Below are positions 24,725 to 34,009 of a stretch of DNA of 42,630 nt, piece after piece. Position numbers and translations under genes: made by a program. The notes under the pieces are model-generated. The model searched no databases, had not been told where the DNA came from, and saw only the letters and a program-made list of their open reading frames with translations. This stretch comes from an uncultured Azospirillum sp. (GTDB lineage: Bacteria > Pseudomonadota > Alphaproteobacteria > RF32 > CAG-239). The first letter of the stretch is position 1, and each line of letters begins with the position of its first letter. The stretch spans positions 1 through 42,630 of the forward strand of contig CAMOQT010000003.1 in assembly GCA_946623145.1 (NCBI GenBank). Reading direction: 5' to 3'.

Positions 24725-26266
24725 ATGTATAAATTGTCAACATCTCGAGTCTTCTTGATTTTAGCAATTTGTGCGGTCGGTATTTTCTTTGCCGTTCCGA
24801 ATATGCTGAAGGATAAAGACTCTTTGCCTAAGTGGTGGCAGCCAGTCAATCTTGGTCTTGATTTACAAGGCGGTTCCAATCTATTATTGCAAGTCAAAAT
24901 GGATGACGTTTTGAAAGAAAGAATGTCTACAATAGAGGATTCCGTTCGTCAAGTTTTGCGCGATAATCGTATCCGCTATAAAAATTTACAGGCTAACAGT
25001 GATGGTGTTACCGTAGAAATTGAGAACGCCGGCTCTCGTGCGACAGCCATTTCTAAGTTTTCAAAAATTGACGATGGTTTGGAAATTGTCGAAGATGGAA
25101 ATAATGTTATCACCATTAAATACAGCGACTTTGCTATTAATCAATTAAAAGCCAAAGTTGTTGATCAATCTATTGAAATTGTTCGTCGTCGTATTGATGA
25201 ACTCGGCACAAAAGAGCCTGTTATTCAAGGACAAGGCAGAGACAGAATCGTTGTTCAACTTCCGGGATTGCAAAATCCTGAAGCTGTTAAAGTTTTACTT
25301 GGTAAAACCGCTAAAATGTCTTTCCATATGGTTGATAGTCGCTCAACTGCTGCTGATGCCCGTCGCGGTATGTTAAGCTCGAGTTCCCGTTTAGTCAGCG
25401 GTGATGGTGGTACCTACGTTATCAGCCGTAAACCTGTTGTGGGGGGCGAAAATTTGATTGATGCTCAAGTCGCTTATCAAGATGGATCTCCTGTTGTCAG
25501 TTTCAAATTTAATACAATCGGCGGTAAAAAATTTGGTGAAGCAACTAAAAATAACGTTGGCGAAAGATTAGCCATTGTTTTGGATAATGAAGTTATTTCA
25601 GCTCCGACTATTCAAAGTGCTATTTTGGGTGGCAGCGGTGTCATTACAGGAAACTTTGATGTTAAGTCAGCTAACGATTTGGCTTTACTTTTACGTTCCG
25701 GTGCTCTTCCAGCACCTTTGGAAGTTATTGAGGAACGTACAGTTGGTGCCGGCCTTGGTGCTGATTCTATTAAAGCCGGTGTTTTTGCTTCAATTATCGG
25801 TTTAATCTGCGTTGTTTTATTTATGTTAGCGGCTTATGGTTTATTTGGTTTATTTACAACCATTACCGTTTTCATAAACCTATTCTTAATGCTTGGTGTA
25901 TTGAGTATTATGGGTGCAACTTTAACATTACCTGGTATTGCCGGTGTTATTCTGACAATCGGTATGGCTGTTGATGCTAACGTTTTAATTTTCGAACGTA
26001 TGCGTGAAGAAGTTAAAAATGGTCGTTCAACACGTGATGCCGCTGATGCTGGATTTACAGAAGCATGGCGTACGATTTTGGACTCTAACCTGACAACTTT
26101 AGTTGCTGGCTTTGTTCTGTTTTATTTCGGAACCGGTCCGGTCAGAGGGTTTGCCGTTACTTTAACCGTTGGTGTTTTAACATCTATGTTCACTTCTGTA
26201 ACGGTTTCTCGTTTAATTATTACCTACTGGCTAAATCGTTTTAAGCCTAAAAAACTCCCGATTTAA
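24725..26266 (+). CDS. secD: SecD, protein-export membrane protein
   Basis: A 513-residue RND-like protein. The N-terminal segment contains VNLGLDLQGGSNLLLQV, the large periplasmic domain includes IVRRRIDELGTKEPVIQGQGRDRIVVQLPG, and the C-terminal membrane block has GMAVDANVLIFERMREE. SecD and SecF use the proton gradient to pull secreted proteins across the membrane. The start at 24725 (MYKLSTS) is 1 base after the yajC stop; an in-frame ATG at 24674 lies inside yajC. Confidence 0.97.
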   Translation: MYKLSTSRVFLILAICAVGIFFAVPNMLKDKDSLPKWWQPVNLGLDLQGGSNLLLQVKMDDVLKERMSTIEDSVRQVLRDNRIRYKNLQANSDGVTVEIENAGSRATAISKFSKIDDGLEIVEDGNNVITIKYSDFAINQLKAKVVDQSIEIVRRRIDELGTKEPVIQGQGRDRIVVQLPGLQNPEAVKVLLGKTAKMSFHMVDSRSTAADARRGMLSSSSRLVSGDGGTYVISRKPVVGGENLIDAQVAYQDGSPVVSFKFNTIGGKKFGEATKNNVGERLAIVLDNEVISAPTIQSAILGGSGVITGNFDVKSANDLALLLRSGALPAPLEVIEERTVGAGLGADSIKAGVFASIIGLICVVLFMLAAYGLFGLFTTITVFINLFLMLGVLSIMGATLTLPGIAGVILTIGMAVDANVLIFERMREEVKNGRSTRDAADAGFTEAWRTILDSNLTTLVAGFVLFYFGTGPVRGFAVTLTVGVLTSMFTSVTVSRLIITYWLNRFKPKKLPI

Positions 26267-26287
26267 TGAAGATAAGGAAATTAAAAA

Positions 26288-27223
26288 ATGAAAATATTTA
26301 ATTGGGTTACAAAAGATACAAACTTTAATTTTATGAAAGCTGCCAAACCGACTTTCATTGTTTCTACATTGTTGGTTATATTGTCTTTTGTCAGCTTTGC
26401 CGTTAAGGGTTTTAATTACGGCATTGACTTTTCAGGCGGTATTTTGATTGAAATTGAAAGCCCGGAAGCTATTGATGCTGAGTCTTTGAGAAAACAACTG
26501 ACAGAAGTTAAGCTTGATGACTTAAATATTCAATCTATCGGCGACAGCGGACAAGAATTTATGATTCGCGCTCAAGCCGAAAGTTTGGATGAAAAAGCAC
26601 AAATGGCTGCCGTTAGTGAAATTAAAAATGTTCTCGGAAGCGATTACGAATATAAACGTGTCGAACTCGTTGGGCCGCAAGTCGGTAGTGAGTTAAAACG
26701 TGCAGGATTACTTGCTTCTGTCGGCGCTATTTTAGCAATTTCCTTATATATCTGGATTCGTTTTGAATGGCAATTTGCTTTAGGTGCGATGATTGGTTTG
26801 TTCCATGACTTGATTATCACTGCCGGTTTATTGTCTTTCTTTCATTTGGATTTCAGCTTAACAACGGTTGCAGCTCTCTTAACTTTAGCCGGTTATTCCG
26901 TCAACGATACTGTTGTAACTTATGACCGTATCAGAGAGAATTTGCAGAAGTTCAGAAGAATGCCGCAGACAGATTTGTTAAATAAAAGTATTAACGATAT
27001 TTTGTCTCGTACAATCTTGACAGGCTTAACAACTTTGTTGGCGGCAGGAGCTTTGTTCATTTGGGGTGGAGATGCTTTAAGAAGTTTCTCTTTCACCATC
27101 GTTTGGGGTATCCTGATTGGAACATATTCTTCTATTTATGTTTGCGGAACATTCTTAAATCTGTTTGACTTAAGAGCCGCTCAAGATGATAAAAACATTA
27201 ATCCGTTTGGCAATGTTGATTAA
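26288..27223 (+). CDS. secF: SecF, protein-export membrane protein
   Basis: A 311-residue partner of SecD. It has FNYGIDFSGGILIEIE near the N-terminus and the membrane motif LAGYSVNDTVVTYDRIRENL. The first membrane segment is at about 23-42, followed by a periplasmic loop and five more C-terminal segments. It sits 21 bases after secD with AAGGAAA upstream and ends in a strong terminator, so yajC-secD-secF is a closed unit. Confidence 0.97.
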   Translation: MKIFNWVTKDTNFNFMKAAKPTFIVSTLLVILSFVSFAVKGFNYGIDFSGGILIEIESPEAIDAESLRKQLTEVKLDDLNIQSIGDSGQEFMIRAQAESLDEKAQMAAVSEIKNVLGSDYEYKRVELVGPQVGSELKRAGLLASVGAILAISLYIWIRFEWQFALGAMIGLFHDLIITAGLLSFFHLDFSLTTVAALLTLAGYSVNDTVVTYDRIRENLQKFRRMPQTDLLNKSINDILSRTILTGLTTLLAAGALFIWGGDALRSFSFTIVWGILIGTYSSIYVCGTFLNLFDLRAAQDDKNINPFGNVD

Positions 27224-27250
27224 AAAAAGGGAGGTTAACCTCCCTTTTTT
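27222..27250. terminator. Bidirectional terminator between secF and mutT
   Basis: A perfect 16-base palindrome at 27229-27244 (GGGAGGTTAACCTCCC), preceded by seven A and followed by six T. It overlaps the secF stop codon and lies 7 bases from the stop of the convergent mutT gene, so it serves both strands. Confidence 0.93.
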
Positions 27251-27256
27251 ATTTTT

Positions 27257-27658
27257 TTAAGCCACTTCTTTATTTTTCTTTAAAGCTGCTAAAATCGGTC
27301 TATCTGCCGGAGGAAATTCGTAATCATCCATTTCAGACAGACTGACCCAGCGGGCTTGTTCATGATCAGGATGAAATGAGATATCATCACTTTTACTTTC
27401 AGCCCAATAGGCATTCAGAACTATTGTCCCAAAATCATAATCAAAGCTCGATTGCATAAAAAATTCACCTACAGTCACGGGCAGATTAAACTCTTCCATA
27501 AGTTCTCTTTTCAGGCATTGCGGCAAGGTTTCACCTTCCTCAAGCTTTCCCCCCGGAAATTCCCATAAATACTCTAAGCTTTTACCTTTTTTGCGTTGAG
27601 CAATAAGTATCTTGTTTTGATATTTAATAATACCGGCTGCAACTTGTTTAACAGACAT
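27257..27658 (-). CDS. mutT: MutT-type Nudix hydrolase (8-oxo-dGTP diphosphatase)
   Basis: A 133-residue Nudix protein. The Nudix box runs from G37 to E56, with G37, E43, R51, E52, E55 and E56 in the standard places. The flanking text LWEFPGGKLEEGE and EQARWVSLSEMDDYEFPPADRPIL is typical of MutT, which removes oxidised dGTP from the nucleotide pool. It is convergent with secF and divergent from the secreted coiled-coil gene. Confidence 0.92.
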   Translation of the reverse strand: MSVKQVAAGIIKYQNKILIAQRKKGKSLEYLWEFPGGKLEEGETLPQCLKRELMEEFNLPVTVGEFFMQSSFDYDFGTIVLNAYWAESKSDDISFHPDHEQARWVSLSEMDDYEFPPADRPILAALKKNKEVA

Positions 27659-27769
27659 TTTTTTCCTTCTTATCTAATTATATTATATATACACATACCT
27701 CAGCTTCTCTTGTAATTCAAATAAAAATATGCTGATATAAAATAGCAAATTAATAAAGGAGATAAATTA

Positions 27770-28066
27770 ATGAATAAATATATTTTAGTTGCTGCTATTT
27801 TAGCTCTTTCTACCAATGCTTATGCTGCAGATGTTCTCACAACTTTAGATAAGGTTAATTCCAAAGTCGTTGCCACTCAGGGAGAAGTTGATGCAAGTAA
27901 GGCTAAATTACAAGCTAAGCAAGATGCTCTGAAAGAAAAAGTAGCAGGTGCTACAGATGCTAAGACATCAGAGACTTCTGAAAAAGCAGCTAAAATTCAA
28001 GAAAAAGTTAATACTATTAACACAAACTTGAACACATTGAAAAATAGTTTAACGGTTGCTGAATAA
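27770..28066 (+). CDS. Small secreted coiled-coil protein, unknown function
   Basis: A 98-residue protein with a clear signal peptide (MNKYILVAAILALSTNAYA, cleavage near residue 19-20). The mature chain is about 78 residues, highly charged, rich in Lys, Ala and Asp/Glu, with no cysteine. Heptad-like spacing of hydrophobic residues (VNTINTNLNTLKNSLTV) suggests a helical coiled coil. It has a strong AAGGAG-type site (AAAGGAGATAAATT before the ATG) and its own terminator, so it is likely a short, well-translated single gene. It is probably periplasmic. No family is recognised. Confidence 0.78.
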   Translation: MNKYILVAAILALSTNAYAADVLTTLDKVNSKVVATQGEVDASKAKLQAKQDALKEKVAGATDAKTSETSEKAAKIQEKVNTINTNLNTLKNSLTVAE

Positions 28067-28080
28067 ATTTCAGTGATTCA

Positions 28081-28111
28081 AAAAAATGAGATGCTTTGCA
28101 TCTCATTTTTT
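28081..28111. terminator. Bidirectional terminator
   Basis: TGAGATGC (28087-28094) pairs with GCATCTCA (28098-28105), loop TTT, with flanking A6 and T6 runs. It lies between the stops of the secreted-protein gene and the convergent GpsA-like gene. Confidence 0.93.
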
Positions 28112-28115
28112 ATTT

Positions 28116-29081
28116 TTAAAATTCTTGTTTTAAATTTCGATCAAACATGCTTCGAATCGCTGACTTTATATCTTGTTTTTCATAAATCGCTTTATACAAT
28201 GCTTGGCTAATCGGCATATCAATATGTTCTTTATCTGCAATTAACTTAACAGCTTTTAAAGTTGGTACACCTTCAGCCAATTTGCCAAATGCTTCACCTT
28301 TAGCAAATTGCTCTCCATACATACGATTGTGACTATGTTTAGAAAATAATGTTGCCTCATAATCTCCTAAATGGGCTAATCCGTAAGCAGTCTTTGGATT
28401 TCCACCAAAATGGGCTATAAAGCGACCAACTTCAACCGGTGCACGAGCCATCAAAGCTCCTTTTAAGCCGTACCATTCCAAACCATCTAAAATACCTGCG
28501 GCTAAGCCAATAACATTTTTTAATGCGGCTCCAATTTGATTTCCAATTAAATCTGCTCCGAAATAAAAACGAATTAACTCACTTTGCATCATATCTATAA
28601 CATGGCGCGTTGTTTCCGGCTCATCACTATCAATAACCGCGCAAGATGGTACTTTTTTCATATAATCTTGAACATGTCCAGGTCCAGCCAAAACTGCAAT
28701 ATGAACAGGTTGTGATACTTCTTCACGCATAATTTGATACATTGTTTTTGCAGTACTTTCTTCAAGCCCTTTCATAGCTAACAAAAAGGTTTTTCCGGCG
28801 ATATTATAGCCGTTTAACTGCTTACATAATGAACGAAAATGCTGACATCCGATAGAAATAATAATGAAATCATTTTGTAAAACATCTTCAATATTTTCAT
28901 GTAAAATCATATTATTTGTCATACACAAATAACTGTTTTTTCGAGTTTCTTTCAGTTCAATAAAATTCGGAGAGGTCGGAATATCGTACATATCGACGTT
29001 ATCAAACTTTGCACAATTAACGGAGTACCAGCCTAAAAATGTCCCCCAGCGCCCGCAACCGATTAATGAAGAATTTGTCAT
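28116..29081 (-). CDS. NAD(P)-dependent glycerol-3-phosphate dehydrogenase-like protein, divergent
   Basis: A 321-residue dehydrogenase. It has an N-terminal Rossmann motif (LIGCGRWGTFLG) and the GpsA core AALKNVIGLAAGILDGLEWYGLKGALMARAPVE, which includes the catalytic Lys of the ALKN motif. GLAHLGDYEATLFSKHSHNRMYG corresponds to GLAGLGDLxxTxxSxxSRNxxxG of GpsA. The Arg of SRN is His here, and the segment after the Rossmann loop is unusual. It may make glycerol 3-phosphate for phospholipids or act on a related substrate. It is a single gene behind its own terminator. Confidence 0.82.
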   Translation of the reverse strand: MTNSSLIGCGRWGTFLGWYSVNCAKFDNVDMYDIPTSPNFIELKETRKNSYLCMTNNMILHENIEDVLQNDFIIISIGCQHFRSLCKQLNGYNIAGKTFLLAMKGLEESTAKTMYQIMREEVSQPVHIAVLAGPGHVQDYMKKVPSCAVIDSDEPETTRHVIDMMQSELIRFYFGADLIGNQIGAALKNVIGLAAGILDGLEWYGLKGALMARAPVEVGRFIAHFGGNPKTAYGLAHLGDYEATLFSKHSHNRMYGEQFAKGEAFGKLAEGVPTLKAVKLIADKEHIDMPISQALYKAIYEKQDIKSAIRSMFDRNLKQEF

Positions 29082-29176
29082 AATTATTCCTTTATCAGAT
29101 TATTACTTAATATCCTATACCTAGCGCAAATTTGAAAGATTTGCAACATGATACGGCAATAACTCACAAGAGGTTG

Positions 29177-29536
29177 TTAAGAAGCTGAGCTTTTATTGTG
29201 TTGGCGGGCAACGATAGCATTAATATAATCAAATTCTTCAAAAGATTTGTAGGCATTATCATAACTTTTGCCATCACAATCATAAAAAACTTGATTCGCC
29301 AGGGATTTAATGGCGTTATCTATACGCTCAAAAGCGTGATTATAATCGGAATTAAAATTATTTTTAACTTTCTTTTGAACTAAATCATGATAGGCAGAAA
29401 TAACCTTAAGAGTCTCGTCTGCCGAATTGGCATAACCGCGCTGCTCAAAGTCTTTCATAATTTGAGCTGTGGTCTGGTAAAAGCATTTATTTGTTAAAAT
29501 TCCTCTTTGCTTTTTATTGTTGCCATCAATAATCAT
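29177..29536 (-). CDS. Hypothetical protein, 119 residues
   Basis: A soluble, mostly helical protein starting at the ATG at 29536 (MIIDGNNKKQRG); a GGGG-containing segment lies upstream. An in-frame TTG 12 bases earlier is less likely. The body has ADETLKVISAYHDLVQKKVKNNFN and ends in NAIVARQHNKSSAS. No signal peptide, membrane segment or known motif is seen. It stands alone between the GpsA-like gene and the pilin-like operon. Codon use looks like its neighbours. Confidence 0.6.
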   Translation of the reverse strand: MIIDGNNKKQRGILTNKCFYQTTAQIMKDFEQRGYANSADETLKVISAYHDLVQKKVKNNFNSDYNHAFERIDNAIKSLANQVFYDCDGKSYDNAYKSFEEFDYINAIVARQHNKSSAS

Positions 29537-29674
29537 GATACACCCCAATTAAAAACGTAATTTTATCTAACATAAAATCTTTTAAAATGCAAGTCCGCAT
29601 TCAAATTTATATGCTTTTAAAGTAACATACGGATATTAAAAAGATATTAAAGTAACTTTTTTTATCAAAAATTA

Positions 29675-29707
29675 TAAAAAAGAGAGGATTTCTCCTCTCT
29701 TTTTTTT
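29675..29707 (-). terminator. Terminator of the pilin-like operon
   Basis: GAGAGGA (29682-29688) pairs with TCCTCTC (29693-29699), flanked by A and T runs on both sides. It lies 6 bases after the stop of the leftward gene at 29713. Confidence 0.9.
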
Positions 29708-29712
29708 CAGAC

Positions 29713-32700
29713 TTACCAAGCATTGAGTCGTCCACGATTATCATTCAATCGATTGATATAACTCGTTGTGTTAGCTTTGCTATCAGCTTTTACTGTCGGG
29801 TTACGGTAATTATCTATTTGATCATACTCACTATCAATCAAACTTGGATTGAAGCTTGCATTTTTACGGTTAAAGTAGCAATAAACCGTCGCATAGCCTT
29901 CCAAAGTTCCGGCATAAACCGGGAACATATTCCAGATAATTTTACTGCTATCATCAGCACCTGTATAATCAAAAGCATTACCCCCTGTTGTACCACCAGC
30001 ATGATCAATATAATCCTTATATAAATTATACGGATAGATAAAGCCCATGCCGACATCCCATCCTCTGAAATTAGTAGAGGTAGCACAATTACCATCACAA
30101 TATTTATCAGCGAAACTCTTCAGCCATGTATTTTTCTGATAATAAAGCGGAGTCGGAGCCGCATCTATTGCTGTTCCGTCTAAGTAATCGTACGGACTTT
30201 TAACAACATACGGAACGGATAAATCCGGGTGAGCTTTCCATGCAGTATAACTATCATCTCCTTTTGAATAAGGGATACCTGCCTGTGCCATAGAAATACT
30301 TGCCGGAACCATAGTTATAACTTTTGAGTATCCCGGAGGACAAGTCGGGCTCGGCACGAAACCACCCCATGGACTAACCTCTTGATAAATACTGTTACAA
30401 GTTCCAATACCACCTAAATCTTTATATCCTTTATTCGTTGTAAGACCTTTTGCTTCATATTCACTAAGCTTTAATCCTGTACCACCGCAAGAAGTTACTC
30501 CTTTTGCCGGATAGGTATTATCAACGACATAAATACCTTTATTAATAAAATCAGGTAAAATATCGCTCAGGCGTGCACCGCCGCGGGTAGTTAATTTAAT
30601 ATCATGCATCACAGAGGTATATCCTGGATTGATTTGATAATGTGTTTCTGTTTCTCCATTTATTAATGCATTATTTTCCAATTGCTTGGTTGAAACAAAA
30701 TATTCACCTTTTACATAGTTATTGTAATCTCTTGTTCCACCTTCATCTGCCGTCAAATCACCTGCCGTTAATTCTATTGCACCTTTACGAACATAGACAG
30801 GAACATTATCAGCATTTGCCGTTGTTGTTCTTGCTAAATCGAATTTAACAACATTTTCTGCTGCACTGCCATGTCCTTTCATATAAATTTCATCTGCGGA
30901 AACTTGGGCTGCCGGATTACTGCCAGAATCGAGACTATCTATCGCTTTCATTGTTAATCCGTCAGAATATGCCGTTGTGCCTTCACTTGCTGCTCCCTTT
31001 TGTAAATGCAACGTGCCGTTACGTATATACTGATTTCCATCAGTCATATATGTATCTAACGAATTTATATCGACAGCATTATTTGCTTCTCCTGTTTCTT
31101 TGGATCGTACTTCAAAATAGCCTTTTTCATCATTTAAAGAACTTTCAGGTCTGATTTTAAATGATTCAATTGAGGACAGAACTTTGTCTTTCTCGTCTGA
31201 TTTAAATACTCTGAAGGCTGTGTTGTTTAAGTTAATAGTTCCACTATTGATATCAATATAATATCCATATCCTTCTGTTGCCGCAGAAGTACTGTTGATA
31301 TCAATACTGGAAAGACCACCTTCTCCGGTTATTTTTGTTCCAGAATCTGTCATCTCGTATATACTTTTGTCTGTCTGCATTTTTACTGACGTTGCTTTGG
31401 CGCTATCAGTTCCGACGTCAAAAGTTCTACTTTCGCCATTTTTAGTCATATTAACAAAATCGCTAAACTCCAAATAACCGATATTTCCGGCTTCACCTCC
31501 GGAACCCATCAAATATACTTTGAAGAAATCTTTTCCAAAATTCAAACTTGCAGTATCTCCTGTTCCCTCAGCGCTACTGCTTATAACGGTCAATGCACGA
31601 CCTTTATCACCACCTGAGGCATTTTGGCCAACCGTCAATTTTTCCCGTGCATGTAAATCTTTTGCAGAAAAAGATTCTCCAACCGTGAAATCTCCGCTTA
31701 CGACAGAATTTCCTTTGACTTTTAATGCACAATTTCCTGTTATAGCCTGTGTGTCATCATTATAACTGCAGTCTCCCTCTGCCTCAACTTCAACCGGTTG
31801 TTTAAACGTTGATTGTTCACTTCCGGCGGCACCTGTATTGATTGAAACAATAGGGTCATCAGCTGTTCCAGCAACATAACTTAAGGCTGTGACGGCTGCA
31901 TTTGCTGCTACCTGGAAGGCATCTCCCGCTGCTGAAATTTCGTGACTGACAATTAAATTACCACCAGCACCTTCTTCTCCATCTGCCGCATGAGCTACAA
32001 GATCACCTCCTGTTACCTCAACACCACCATTAGCTAAGGTAATATTTCCCGTTCCATCAAGGAAGATATTTCCGCCACTTGCATCACCTTCTGCTCCGGC
32101 CATTCCTATACGGATATCACCGCTTTTAATATACAAAGCATCATTATCCTGCGACTTATTTTCAGCACCGACGGCTAAATGTCCGATATTTACAATGTCA
32201 TTACCCACCGTATCTGAACCTGCCGCCCCCATATATAATGTCGTCGCCATCGTGTTTAATAAACTGTTTTGTTCTGGTTTGGGGATACGATAAAGCACGC
32301 CGTCTATATCTATTTTTGCATTTTGAGAGGAAATACCTTGGATAGATGCTGCGACAACAGCACCTTTTTTAACGTTAATTCCTAATTCTGTTCTTGTATC
32401 AGAGACACCCCAAATTCCTAAGTTACCGGAAATTGTCCCTGTTGCACTATCACCATCTCCGCTTGTTTCACTAACGAAACCACCGTTACCACCAATCATA
32501 GAAGCTATACTGCTGGCTCGTATTGTCGGGAGTTCATCATTTTGCGGCTCTGTAATAACAAACCCCGTAATGACTCTATCTCCGGGATTTCCTTCAGCAG
32601 TTGTTGCACTTCCCTTTACTTTTAAAACAACCTTATAGTCACTAAACATTCGAGATTCTCTAACGGATCCATCATTATTTAATATACCATAAGGCAAAAA

Positions 32701-33018
32701 CTCACAAAAATGCCCTAAATCAACTTCTTCTGCAGCTTCTGTCGCATTCTCAAAACTTGAAAAATTATGAGAGCTCTCACTACAACTATTTGTTACTGTT
32801 TTTCCTTGACTGATGGCGTCATAATTTGCTGAAATATAATCATCAACAGCTTTGATAATAGCTCGCATTTCACCGGCCGCATTAATATCTTGTAATTCCG
32901 TTGTACGCTCCGCCGATTTTTTATACAGCATAGGCGTAACTAAAGCTATTAAAGCTAACATTGCTAAAGCTTCAATCATTACGCTACCTAATTCTGACTT
33001 ATTTAATTTCTTTTTCAT
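29713..33018 (-). CDS. Giant type IV pilin-like protein with long beta-rich stalk and Cys-containing tip (PilV-like)
   Basis: An 1101-residue protein. Its N-terminus is a type IV prepilin: a basic leader, G11 then SVMIEALAML, with Glu at +5 (E16), and a hydrophobic helix to about residue 32. A pilin-like globular part follows, with CEFLPYGI near residue 110. Residues about 190-800 are Gly/Ala/Asp/Ser-rich with recurring short beta-strand phrases (GDLVAHAADG, KGDIRIGMAG, NGGVEVTGG), which suggest a beta-solenoid stalk. The last about 280 residues hold most of the cysteines (SCGG, SPTCPPGYSKV, YCDGNC, YCYF), as in the C-terminal head of PilV minor pilins. Ordinary pilins are 130-200 residues and PilV about 450. 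It is coupled to 33029-33856. It is probably a surface adhesin at a pilus tip. Confidence 0.78.
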   Translation of the reverse strand: MKKKLNKSELGSVMIEALAMLALIALVTPMLYKKSAERTTELQDINAAGEMRAIIKAVDDYISANYDAISQGKTVTNSCSESSHNFSSFENATEAAEEVDLGHFCEFLPYGILNNDGSVRESRMFSDYKVVLKVKGSATTAEGNPGDRVITGFVITEPQNDELPTIRASSIASMIGGNGGFVSETSGDGDSATGTISGNLGIWGVSDTRTELGINVKKGAVVAASIQGISSQNAKIDIDGVLYRIPKPEQNSLLNTMATTLYMGAAGSDTVGNDIVNIGHLAVGAENKSQDNDALYIKSGDIRIGMAGAEGDASGGNIFLDGTGNITLANGGVEVTGGDLVAHAADGEEGAGGNLIVSHEISAAGDAFQVAANAAVTALSYVAGTADDPIVSINTGAAGSEQSTFKQPVEVEAEGDCSYNDDTQAITGNCALKVKGNSVVSGDFTVGESFSAKDLHAREKLTVGQNASGGDKGRALTVISSSAEGTGDTASLNFGKDFFKVYLMGSGGEAGNIGYLEFSDFVNMTKNGESRTFDVGTDSAKATSVKMQTDKSIYEMTDSGTKITGEGGLSSIDINSTSAATEGYGYYIDINSGTINLNNTAFRVFKSDEKDKVLSSIESFKIRPESSLNDEKGYFEVRSKETGEANNAVDINSLDTYMTDGNQYIRNGTLHLQKGAASEGTTAYSDGLTMKAIDSLDSGSNPAAQVSADEIYMKGHGSAAENVVKFDLARTTTANADNVPVYVRKGAIELTAGDLTADEGGTRDYNNYVKGEYFVSTKQLENNALINGETETHYQINPGYTSVMHDIKLTTRGGARLSDILPDFINKGIYVVDNTYPAKGVTSCGGTGLKLSEYEAKGLTTNKGYKDLGGIGTCNSIYQEVSPWGGFVPSPTCPPGYSKVITMVPASISMAQAGIPYSKGDDSYTAWKAHPDLSVPYVVKSPYDYLDGTAIDAAPTPLYYQKNTWLKSFADKYCDGNCATSTNFRGWDVGMGFIYPYNLYKDYIDHAGGTTGGNAFDYTGADDSSKIIWNMFPVYAGTLEGYATVYCYFNRKNASFNPSLIDSEYDQIDNYRNPTVKADSKANTTSYINRLNDNRGRLNAW

Positions 33019-33028
33019 TGTCAGTCTC

Positions 33029-33856
33029 CTATAAAGCTGTCACATAAATAATACACGGAAATTGAGAATTTAGTTCATTTCCTTGCATACATTGTTGTTG
33101 AAATGTTGTATCATGTTTGTATATGTATGATGGAATAGATTGATTGCGCACATCAATCCCCTGTATGACAAAATCACTGTCCAAATTATTTCTTTCTAAG
33201 TCCGTATGCGTTTTGGGCACTATCAAACCACATGATGAGCCGACTGCCACCTTGCTGTGCATTGCATTATAAAATTCAGCCAAAACTTTACGCGTGGAAA
33301 CATTCTTCCATCTTTCGGGAATACGTCCATAAGTCACTAAATAAACTGCATTATGATCAGGATCATTGCAAAATTCAGGATCTGATGTTTGACCGGCAAC
33401 GACTGTTTGATTTAATGTCACTTCTCCAGTTTCTTCATCTGTCACAGGTTCGTATTCAGAAGCATTCAGGCAGTAAATAGTGGAATAATATGTTTTTTCT
33501 TCGTATTTATAACCGATAGGTAAGAATTTACATAAATCACCTGTTGTGGTCTCTTTTTCCACTTCATTACCATCTTCGTCAACATCTACCGTTTTTTCTC
33601 TTTTACATCCATCAATAGGGCCTGGGGCAATTCCTCCAGTTTCAGGATTCTTATAAAATTCTTCATATTTAGCCTTGGCATATTTTACAGCAGCATCATG
33701 TTGAACCAAAAATTTGGTAATAGCGGCTTCAGCCATTGGGGTTTGTTGCTGACTCATCAAGTCAGCACGGGGGGATAAATTATATGCAGCCAACATTACA
33801 ATAAACGTTGCTAAAACCATCCAAATATACATCGGCATCCTCGTGAAATGGTTCAC
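33029..33856 (-). CDS. Partner membrane protein of the pilin-like gene (PilM-like role)
   Basis: A 275-residue protein with one N-terminal membrane segment (about 8-27, MYIWMVLATFIVMLAAYNLS) and an extracytoplasmic domain. It lacks the prepilin G/xxxxE site. The text LCKFLPIGYKYEEKTYYSTIYC resembles HFCEFLPYGILNNDG in the adjacent giant pilin, so the two may share a small domain. An acidic insert lies near residues 85-105. Six or more cysteines suggest disulfides. Its stop is 10 bases from the start of the giant gene, so they form one operon. Position and topology recall PilM of thin pili, but no homology is claimed. Confidence 0.65.
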   Translation of the reverse strand: MNHFTRMPMYIWMVLATFIVMLAAYNLSPRADLMSQQQTPMAEAAITKFLVQHDAAVKYAKAKYEEFYKNPETGGIAPGPIDGCKREKTVDVDEDGNEVEKETTTGDLCKFLPIGYKYEEKTYYSTIYCLNASEYEPVTDEETGEVTLNQTVVAGQTSDPEFCNDPDHNAVYLVTYGRIPERWKNVSTRKVLAEFYNAMHSKVAVGSSCGLIVPKTHTDLERNNLDSDFVIQGIDVRNQSIPSYIYKHDTTFQQQCMQGNELNSQFPCIIYVTAL

Positions 33857-33963
33857 TTACAGTAAAGTATACCATAAAATCATCTTAAATTAAACATATT
33901 TTCTGTATTTTAGCGGCATAATCAATAATTATTCGTTAATTTATCTAATGAAGAAAAAAATAC

Positions 33964-33992
33964 TTGACCTTTTAATATAAATTCGGTAAAAG
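33964..33992 (+). promoter_or_regulatory. Predicted tRNA-Ser promoter
   Basis: TTGACC (33964-33969), 17 bases, TAAAAG (33987-33992), 17 bases before the mature tRNA start. The -35 is good, the -10 weak. The stretch 33857-33963 shows nothing else. Confidence 0.45.
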
Positions 33993-34009
33993 TCTTGCGT
34001 AATCGTGAT

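Noticed and set aside
29713-30700. Shufflon (invertible C-terminal cassettes) at the end of the giant pilin gene
   Set aside because: No short repeated crossover sequences and no recombinase gene were seen near the 3' end.
30642-31765. Several rightward open frames of 60-81 codons inside the giant pilin gene
   Set aside because: They are antisense shadows of the pilin coding frame, with no ribosome sites.
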